This document shows, one piece after another, positions 56,301-64,000 of a stretch of DNA of 64,000 nucleotides (position 1 is its first letter; each line of letters begins with the position of its first letter). The notes beneath the pieces were generated by a model. It worked only from the letters and a program-made list of their open reading frames with translations, searched no databases and was not told where the DNA came from. Source of the stretch: Amanita rubescens. Lineage: Eukaryota; Basidiomycota; Agaricomycetes; Agaricales; Amanitaceae. Made by a program: the position numbers and the translations under genes. Where the stretch lies: the NCBI GenBank assembly GCA_015039365.1, contig WION01000033.1, positions 248,001 to 312,000 of the forward strand, read 5' to 3'.

Positions 56301-58207
56301 AGCGACGCCAGGGTTTGGACAGTCATCGGCTCCTTTGCGCATACTACTGTATTCAGCGTTAGCCGAATACGACCCATCTCCTGCCTTTCGAGGCGCTCGG
56401 GGACAATAGCTGCAGAAAGAATTGATGTGTATAACCTATCGAGTTCTGCATGCTGTTTGGTCGACGTAGGTTCAGGGACTGATGCTAGCACTGTCTGCAA
56501 GCGACTGCGGTGCACACGAACATATCGCACGACGGTAGCGGCATAAATGAACAACTTGCCAGCACGTTTTGCAATCCGTTCCACATCATCGCGCGATGGC
56601 GGCGGGGAGATTGAGCCAAGCTCTTCGGTGAGGTACTTCTTGATATCCGCTTCCACAATCGATTCCTCGATGTCATGCAAATGTAGTACAGAACGCGAGT
56701 ATTCTGACGCCAACATCGTCTCACGGACCGCAGGCTCCGGTCTACTTGTGACGAAGAACTTGATGGGCAGGTCCGCCGCGAGCTTCACTAGTGTTTCAAG
56801 AAACAACCGAAGCGCGTCGGCGTCATCGCACTCGTCCAATGCGTCGATTACAATTACTACGCCTTCCGGCGTCGCGGTTTTCACCACTTGAATGGGCGCC
56901 TGCAATAGCTTCCGGAACTGCCATCTGACATCTAGCTTGCAGGCCTCTGGGCTCTCTTCTAGGACTTTACAAAGGGCTGATCCAAATGCAGGGGAGTATC
57001 GCGCGAGTTGGTATACGAGTGTGGGGACTATGTTGTTCACGTTGCGGCATGAAGAAGAGGTGCGCGAGCAGAAATAGTTGCCGCCAAGTCGTTGTTCCTT
57101 CGATAACCACTCGCACAAGGTATATAAAATCGTTGTCTTGCCAGTACCCGCTATGCCATCCATCCAATATACCCTGGCGCCATTCGGGTCGTCAGCCCAG
57201 TCTTGGATATCCTTGAGGATCTTCTCGCGCGTCTCCGCTGTGCACCCACGCCGCTTGACAGCGGTGGAATAGGCGGAGTTATACCGAGCATCATGTACTG
57301 GGAACATGTCATTAAGCAACGATGTCTGCCGGTGATTGTAAGCGTAAGACCCAAAGTGTGATCTCGTTATTTGCTTACCTCGCGTAGCTTTCTTGTAACT
57401 TCCCAGGTTCGGAGACTAATGTCGCTCTATCGGGCCGTTAGATACACGAGCTGGATATGAAAGGGCAGGTACTCACTTGCAATTGGCGAAACAATGATTC
57501 TATCTTACGATACCGCTGGATTACATCCCCCTGGTCCTGATTCGCTTCAATGGTTCGTATCATCTTGCCGCGATCTTGCTGTTGGCCGATGTATATCAAT
57601 TCTGCTTTGATTGATCTGCAAAGCTCGTCACTAACACACGACGCCTGGGCGACTATCTGACACTCACTCTATAATGCGTGCTACGCTGTCGCTAACACCT
57701 TCTGCGACGAGCTGGGTTACATATGGCTCCAGAGTGTTTGCCATATTTTTGAGTTCAGTTGCAAGTCTTGTATATTCTTCACGGTTGCCTGTGACTACCT
57801 ACAATGTGAATTAGACATGGTAAAGAGTGTTAACCGTAACTTACTTGTGCCAGATCCAGACAAGCAACTAACCCGGCTACAGCTGACTTGAGAGGAGGAA
57901 ACGCATCTGCGCTCTTTTCCAGAAGCCTGAGCGCTGTTTCGAGTCCGCTCCATGTCACACCCCAAGCCTTCTTGACTTTATCGGAGGTATCGGTTTCAGG
58001 GTAAGAAGATGGACATCCCGTTTGAAAGACAACGTCTTGAGATCGATTTCCTTCCAAATCCGGCGTCTCGCCAACTTTATCGGCAGATTCTGTCCCAAGG
58101 AGAGTGGTAGGAGAAGAAGTTGACGGAGCAGATCGATGGAATATGGCTCCAAATCGATTTCGCAGGGCCTTTACCTTGGACTTTTTTCCTGGAGGGGAAG
58201 ACGCCAT
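53393..58207 (-). CDS. NACHT-WD40 (HNWD-type STAND/NLR) receptor, copy B, intact
   Basis: The first exon is 58207-57845, then three short exons, 57325-55808 and 55759-53393; about 1521 aa. The start is MASSPPGKKSKVKALRNRFG. The N-terminal MLKL-like helical domain ends near residue 230. The NACHT has Walker A GIAGTGKTT and Walker B VVIVIDALDECD. A segment (EHWPSAAVGIWKIDSEVASV) leads into 14 WD40 repeats of 43 aa with consensus FSPDGTHIVSGSSDKTIRVW, followed by a conserved tail with WITTWHD and DSYLES. HNWD proteins in Podospora (HET-D/E/R) are allorecognition receptors whose propeller binds a partner and whose N-terminus executes cell death; by analogy this is a non-self or pathogen sensor. 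The 14 repeats suggest two seven-bladed propellers. Its length, clean splicing and lack of stops suggest it is functional. Confidence 0.88.
53700..55515 (-). repeat. Fourteen 129-bp WD40-encoding repeats, near-identical
   Basis: The unit CATCCCATACTCGAATGGTTT (plus strand) recurs every 129 bp (one unit 132 bp with an extra Ile codon). Variation is limited to a few codons per unit: the residues just after HT, the residue before SVAF, Ser/Ala in F[SA]PDG, and the two residues flanking Asp in SGSxDxT. Confidence 0.92.
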
Positions 58208-58479
58208 CGTAGAATTCGAAGACCTCGTCAAGGTGCAAGCGAGGAACCTGTCATACTAGGTTATCAATATCTATCATATATGGAAAGGAACAAACCGAGT
58301 GGGAAAACCTTGGCCACGCACTGGTCTTTCAACACCACCCCTGGCCGAACCGCTCACCATCGCCTAACCGATTTCTCAACACCACTACCATGCGAGTACG
58401 CGACCGCCATAAACCGCTCTTTTCTTCTACGGGAAGTTCGTCGTACCCACGCAAGACACCGCCTGGTCGATCAGCTGCC

Positions 58480-59400
58480 ATGACGCAATATCCAGCCCAT
58501 TCTATCCGCCCCCATCTACCATTTCCAACTCGATCTCAAGCCTGGTCTCGCCATTGCTGCTACGTGTCTCTCAGTACTACGGAAAAACTCCCACTGCGGT
58601 CCTCCTTTTCCTCGTCATCATCGGCCCCAACGCAAAAAAAAATAACCCCTGAGACGTTCGACAAACTCTGGGCCTCGACACTTCGCCCTGTGGAAGGAGA
58701 CGAGTATGGAATCATACCCGCTCTTCCCACTCTCGCCCTCGCTTTCAGTCGTGTTCGCAAAACATCAGATAATCACTCCAAAGAACATACTCAGCGTCGT
58801 GGTATTGACGACATTATCGAATTAGCTTTTAGTGCGAGGCTTGATCGTCATTGTGACTTCGAGTACGTTTCTCCCCTCGGGCTTTCGCATATATCTCCTA
58901 TAACCTTGCCATTAGAACTAAAGCTATCGCGTTGTGGCGGCGGCTGGCAATCCAGATGCCCAGTCCGACACCTTGGTGACAATCCCTTCAGCGACCATCA
59001 CTGATAAAATAAGAGAGGGTCGGTTTTCCTTTCAAGGCGACCGAACGATTTCAGACCACCTGTATTGGTCCACTGGCCGGTGGACAGACGGCTTTTCAAT
59101 CATTGGGTTCGCTGGAGAATTCAAGAAGGATGGAACGACTGCAATAAGAACCAGCTAATCACGGTGCTTGCCACTGCACAGGCGCAGCGGAGAGCTCTCT
59201 TACTCAAGCAATCTATCATCATGGGGACTATTGCCTCTCGTGGCCACGCACAAATTTTCTCTTCGTACTGGACAAGTGACGACTCGGTATGTTCATATTT
59301 ATGTATGGCTGCCAAAAACTCAAACTTTCTTAGCTCGTTCGCATCCACGCGCACAAGCAACGGTTTAATCTCTCCGACCCTATTCAGGTGATACGCCTAT
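58480..59400 (+). pseudogene. Restriction-endonuclease-like family gene, degraded
   Basis: Opens MTQYPAHSIRPHLPFPTRS at 58480 and reads KLWASTLRPVEGDEYGIIP and RRGIDDIIELAFSARLDRH. After frame changes it reads DGFSIIGFAGEFKKDG (near 59090) and LATAQAQRRALLLKQSIIMG. The GFAGEFKKD segment has the Glu-x-Lys spacing of a PD-(D/E)XK strand. Frame shifts near 58890, 58960 and 59150 and the mixed frames indicate decay. The first half is also found at 22896-23181. Family function unknown. Confidence 0.4.
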
Positions 59401-59407
59401 ACGTATC

Positions 59408-59683
59408 TTGTTCAAAGCACGAGAGGGATTTCCAGGGTACCCTCGCCTTGGAGCTCAAGACATGGAATACTCGGGACCAGTAAGCCGCTTGCGATATTTG
59501 CCCAGTGGATCCTTTCTTCCCCTCCAATACACGCGCTCTGGCTTACCTCCACCTTTATATTTCGGTCCCGACCGGTTCCTGGATGATCGCATGAACCGAT
59601 GCCTAGCTGACGTCTTTTTGCCTTTCAACAACGCGGGACCGAGAACCGTCCTTCAATCATGCGATAAACGTCCTCCATTTTGA
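59408..59683 (+). pseudogene. Cytochrome P450 C-terminal fragment
   Basis: Contains [15 protein letters not shown] and VFLPFNNAGPRTVLQ, matching [15 protein letters not shown] and [15 protein letters not shown] of the intact P450. The heme-ligand Cys is replaced (an extra Asn and Thr-Val in place of Ile-Cys), so it cannot bind heme as written. Confidence 0.65.
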
Positions 59684-60626
59684 CCCACAGGCCACCCTAG
59701 TAGCACGGCACGAGGATGCAAGCAGCATGCTCAACACGAGCGACTTCCATTTTTTTGGTGCTTCTCGGGACGAAGATATAGGGTCAGGTATAGCTATCAC
59801 GTTCCTCTCGTAGAAGACAGTTCGGGAGAAATATTCCGAGCCCACGGGGATAGCTTCCTTATAATTGTGCTCAAGATTTCGATTAGGACCGCGTATTAAA
59901 ATAACACATCTGGCTCCTTGCGACATTTTGTCTCCATAGAGGTACTGCGCCCGCTGTCAAGCGTGTCAAGTCTCGCATGTATGACTTTTTTACGTAAAAC
60001 CGTGGTGAAACATCTGGCACTAGTGACTGTACGCACGTTGCACTAACGCTGCTCTGGAGTCGCAATGAGGGAGTAGAATGCAACATTGTTAAACTTTGAG
60101 GTATGCTGGGATTCTGGCGGTCGTACGGAAGTGGCATGCCGACTTGATGTGACGCACTCAAAGTCGGTACCTCGGCCACCATCACAATTCGTTGTTTCGT
60201 CCTTGACACCATTACATCACTCAGGCGGTGTTTCTCATTCCTCAATATGGTCAAATTGTAAAGCCGGAATTAGTTTTGAATGCACTAGTATTGCCGCATA
60301 AGTAAATCCAAATACTAACAAAAGCGCTGCGGCCGCACTGTGACAATCCTACAGGCCCACAGCGCGTTTTGCCTGCGTTCGCGTCAACGCCGTCGAGGGG
60401 AAGATAAATCGAGGCAGCTACTAAATAAGCTTTAAGGCACCGGTTACTGATTACCGGTAACCGGTAACCAGTAACGTTCCGACTCGGAACCGGCCATAAT
60501 ATTCACGCAGAATGGCAGGGACGTAAATGTCATATATGATATAAGTATAGTGTCTAAGCCTGTCTAGTCCCAAGGTCTCTTCTCATCAGACACACATTCT
60601 CCTCGGCACCCTGGTGCTTCCCCGAC
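59684..60626. other. Spacer before P450, with a palindromic ACCGGTTAC cluster
   Basis: No supported gene. At 60437-60476 GGTTACTGATTACCGGTAACCGGTAACCAGTAAC forms overlapping palindromes. The 3' part should contain the P450 promoter. Confidence 0.4.
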
Positions 60627-63283
60627 ATGGTGCATCTAACACCTGGACTCCGTTTCCTAGCCAACGGAGTGTTATACAGTTTCATTGGGCCCGTCGTTGG
60701 AGGCTTGACTGTTCAACAGTTACTGGCTAGGGCTTTCAACCCCCACGCTCAAACCTGGGTGATTATCCTTGGTTCGCTTTCAATTTTTCCGGTTGCAACT
60801 GTTATACGCCTGTCCCTGAAAGAATGGAAAGAACGACGAGAAGCTGCCGCGATGGGTGCTCAGGTTGTGCCGAGGGTCAGAGGCAAATGGTTTGGTAACT
60901 TGGACGTCCTCCGAAGGTGTAAAGAGGCCTGGGATAATGGGTATCCTGGTACGTGCATTAAGCTGCAGATTGTCTTTCAAGCTGATCGTCGAATTTTCTC
61001 TCCTACGCTCCTACAGGTGATTATCTAGAGGACTTGTTCGATGAACACGGCTCAGTATACAACGTATACAACATGTACTCTGATTTGTATCTCACAATTT
61101 CTCCGGAGCATATCAAGCTCATGCTCGCAACTGATTTTCAAAACTTCGTCAAAGGTAAGTCTCTACAATGAACCTAGGGGAGGACGTCAAGTCATTTGTT
61201 GTGTAGGTGAGAGCTTTCAAAAGGCAGTGGGTGCTGTTCTTGGATCAGGTGTCTTCAATTCTGATGGTACGAAAGCACATCGCCGTTCATTCATTCACTA
61301 ACCCTCGATGCTCACCAGGTGACATGTGGAAGTATGTTGTGGTACCAAAAATTGAGTATGGATGGCTAACGAGCATATTCAAGATTCCATCGGTCCATCT
61401 CCCGTCCCGCCTTTACCCGCGATCGCATAAGCGACTATGAACTCTTTGATCGACACGCAAATGTTGTTATCCATCAACTCAAACAAAGGTTCGGTCAAGG
61501 CTATGCTGTCAATTTCCAGGTTTATCTCATTTCATGTGCTGGGATCAAAGCTCATCATTATCATTGCTCAGGATCTCATGCTCAGATTCACCCTAGATGC
61601 AGCCTCGGAATTCCTCTTTGGCAGTTGTGTCCACAGTCTCTCGGCTGGCCTTCCTTACCCACATAATGTGGTTCCTTCATCCGCATTCGCAGACACAAAT
61701 CACGCTGCATCAGCAAACGCGTTTGCCAAAGCGCTCCTAGAAGCAGAGGGGACAATCGCTGACAGGGAGCGGACTGGATGGATATGGCCCTTGGCAGAGA
61801 CATGGAAGGATAAAGCACGGCAACCAATGCAGATTGTGGATGGATATATTGAGCCGATCATTCGAGAGGCATTGACAAAGCAGAAGGCTGGGGCATTTCA
61901 CAAGAAGAACGATGGCGGACATCTAGAAGAAGGCGAAACTCTGTTAGATCATCTTGTTCAGGTCACTCAAGGTGGGCAAATGCAAGTTCTGCTTCACGAG
62001 CTGATGATGAATGCGCCGTAATAGATCCAAAAGTCTTGAAAGATGAGACGTGCGTGTCTGTTTTCGCAGTAACGACAGGCCTTAGTTGATTCTGTTGTGT
62101 TAACGTCCCAGCCTGAACATTATGATAGGTACGATTCTTCGCATCGCTCCTTCGGTTGACTAATTTTCATGTTTGTTCTAGCTGGCAGAGATACGACCGC
62201 CTCTACACTTACATTCATTTTTTATCAGCTGGCCATGCACCCCCAAATCATGACGCGCCTCCGCCAAGAAATTCTGGACAAGGTCGGGCCTACCCGGATG
62301 CCTAATCAGAATGACATCAGGGACATGAGGTACCTCCGAGCCGTTATCAACGGTACGCATTCCTGTCGAAAACCTGCGACGCCTTGACGAGCCCCTTGAT
62401 ACACAAACAGAAACGCTGAGGCTTTACCCCATTGTGTACGCAAATTTCCAGTATTTTTTCTAACAATTCTTTGATACGTTTACCTTTCACAGTCCATTCA
62501 ACGTCAGGCAAGTGATTTACGTCGTCTTGACGATCTACACTCCCGCTTATCACAGATTGATTACCCAGAGATTCAGTCAACGCGACGACCTGGCCTAACC
62601 CCGATCCTACACAAAAGCCTTATTATATCCCTGCCAATACCAGAATCACATACTCGGTATTCATGATGCAGAGGCGAAAGGACTTGTGGGGACCAGATGG
62701 TAAGTGCTTTGTTACACATGCACAAAATCTGGCCCCTTCCCTACCCACGCACACACGCCGGGGAGTAGACATGCTCATGCTTCTGATTTGAATCTCTCCT
62801 TGGCATCGATCCCTTCACTTACTCCAATCTAGCCTTGGAATTCGATCCCGATCGATTCCTGGACGATCGCGTCAAGAAATATCTCGTCAATAACTCATTC
62901 ATATTTTTGCCATTTAACGCGGGGCCCAGAATCTGTCTAGGCCAACAGGTACGGTCTTGGCCAGAATTGATGACAACGAACTTATGGTTTAACCTATAGT
63001 TTGCATACAACGAAATGTCGTTTATGATTATCAGACTGCTTCAATCCTTTTCTTCCATCGCTCTCGATCCAGCATCTGCGCCTCCCGATTCGTTACCGCC
63101 CCCTGCGTGGAAGAATATGCGAGGTCGGAAGGCGATTGAGCAAGTTGTACTCAAATGTAACCTGACCATGTATTCCAACGTGCGTCAAGTCTCATGTTTC
63201 GTTTGTTTAAATTAACGTTACTCCACTAGGGCGGCCTATGGGTAAAAATGGAGGAAGCTTCAACAGACTCATCCCATGACTGA
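60627..63283 (+). CDS. Cytochrome P450 monooxygenase (CYP63/CYP52-like)
   Basis: Multi-exon gene starting [14 protein letters not shown], with an N-terminal membrane segment ([17 protein letters not shown]). Exon 1 ends at 60948 and exon 2 starts at 61017 ([18 protein letters not shown]). Further landmarks: DMWK joined to [10 protein letters not shown] over a 62-nt intron near 61334, the I-helix [13 protein letters not shown] (62175), the K-helix ETLRLYP (62412), the PERF-region FDPDRFLDD (62842) and the heme loop [15 protein letters not shown] (62905) whose Cys ligates heme. The stop is at 63281-63283. All key residues are present. Relatives oxidise fatty acids, alkanes or aromatics at the ER; the substrate here is unknown. 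Fragments of related P450s lie at 50.35 and 59.4 kb. Confidence 0.88.
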
Positions 63284-64000
63284 AGGACTACGCAGCCGTC
63301 TTATGCTCTGTAATATCTGTTGTTATCACGTCGTTTGTTCGGGCTCCAATATATTTTATTTCCCCCCTCTCATTAGTCTTTCAAAAGGCGTAAAATATAT
63401 GGGAGGTGAAAGGAAGCTTTGACTCTACCGCATGATTGAAAGACGTGAAGACGTAGAGTGGACGCCACTGGTACAACGAAATGTCACTACTTCAATCCTT
63501 TTTTTTCCATCGTTCTCGATCCAGCGTTCGATACCTTGTCTGATTCGTTACCTCTCCCGAGGGGGGTTGTTGAGCTTACCGTCTTGTACTCTGTAAACGT
63601 ATTTGTCATTTTGTCATGTCCGAGTCGTTCCAAGCTTCCATTTGCCCGCCTTTCTTCTAATTTTTCAAAAAGCACCTAATCCGATCGGCTCAGGGTGACC
63701 CAAAGAGTATGATGAGAGAGTGTCAGTATTCGTCAGGGTAGAACTTTGAGCTGAAAAGACCAGGACAGACCTGGTGGGAGCAGAGAGCTGGGCCTTAGAC
63801 ACGGCAGTTCCGTTCCCCCACTCAGCGGTCGTGTGACAACACGAGGTGGCACAACAAGAATGAGCTCCCATTATCCAGCCGTGGTGTGAGTGACCGATGC
63901 GATCGGGTTTGGAGCAAACCCGGTGCACCCGGGTAGTGTAAAAATATTTAAACTCACAAAATAAATAAATGAAGTGAAATTCGGGCACTACAAGAAGATC
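63284..64000. other. Downstream region with partial duplicate of the last P450 exons
   Basis: Around 63474-63560 the DNA repeats the sequence at 63005-63105 (ACAACGAAATGTC..., CCATCGCTCTCGATCCAGC versus CCATCGTTCTCGATCCAGC) with indels that break the frame. The remainder, including a minus-strand frame at 63988-63665, has no recognised feature. Confidence 0.5.

Larger units (their letters stand above)
51925..58457. repeat. Right arm of inverted duplication (segment 1)
   Basis: Reverse-orientation match to 13913-20857. It lacks the 894-bp insert of the left arm and has a longer WD40 array. Confidence 0.85.

Overview
The window looks like nuclear DNA of an agaricomycete basidiomycete. The genes have many short GT-AG introns (about 45-65 nt, a few GC-AG), there is an intron-bearing tRNA-Glu, and the gene content combines NACHT-WD40 receptors, a Crinkler-type effector, F-box/LRR-like proteins, a KDZ-transposon cysteine-cluster fragment, a basidiomycete 7TM protein and P450s. 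The mix fits a Rhizoctonia/Ceratobasidium-like genome, but that assignment is inference from gene content only.

Layout. 0-13.9 kb: a frame-broken F-box-like gene (-), a MACPF (perforin-fold) gene with 11 exons (+), an intact F-box-like gene (-), tRNA-Glu(TTC) with a 15-nt intron (-), a secreted sedolisin/tripeptidyl-peptidase gene (+) and a Crinkler-kinase fusion (-). 13.9-27.8 kb: left arm of a large inverted duplication. It carries a NACHT-WD40 gene disrupted by an 894-bp insert, an unrecognised duplicated segment, a truncated second NACHT gene, a single-pass membrane protein, a KDZ-associated CxC fragment and a membrane/coiled-coil protein. 28.8-32.5 kb: an ordinary pair, an O-fucosyltransferase-like protein (+) and a seven-helix membrane protein (-). 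33.15-40.0 kb: a 6.85-kb gene-poor element bounded by ~50-bp inverted termini and packed with repeat arrays. 41.0-41.86 kb: a non-autonomous hAT-like element with a perfect 8-bp target duplication. 42.3-44.9 kb: broken fungal-kinase-like pieces and a small PD-(D/E)XK-like protein. 45.9-48.7 kb: a gene joining an MLKL-like helical N-terminus to nine almost identical 138-bp TPR repeats. 48.9-49.6 kb: an intact HIT protein (Hnt1). 50.3-58.5 kb: right arm of the inverted duplication, with an intact NACHT-WD40 gene of 14 near-identical repeats. 58.5-64 kb: a broken restriction-enzyme-like family member, P450 fragments and a complete P450 gene with a partial copy of its last exon downstream.

Functional reading. 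The window is unusually dense in modules known from fungal self/non-self recognition and cell death: two HNWD-type NLRs in inverted orientation, a third truncated NACHT, an MLKL-like-TPR protein and a MACPF pore-forming-fold protein. The WD40 and TPR arrays show the signature of repeat homogenisation with variation confined to a few codons. The inverted arrangement would allow exchange between the two NLR copies. The splice models for the MACPF, Crinkler-kinase, F-box, HIT, fucosyltransferase-like, 7TM and MLKL-TPR genes were joined by hand; in each the total coding length is a multiple of three and the phases agree, which supports them. No database search could be run; family names rest on motif recognition.
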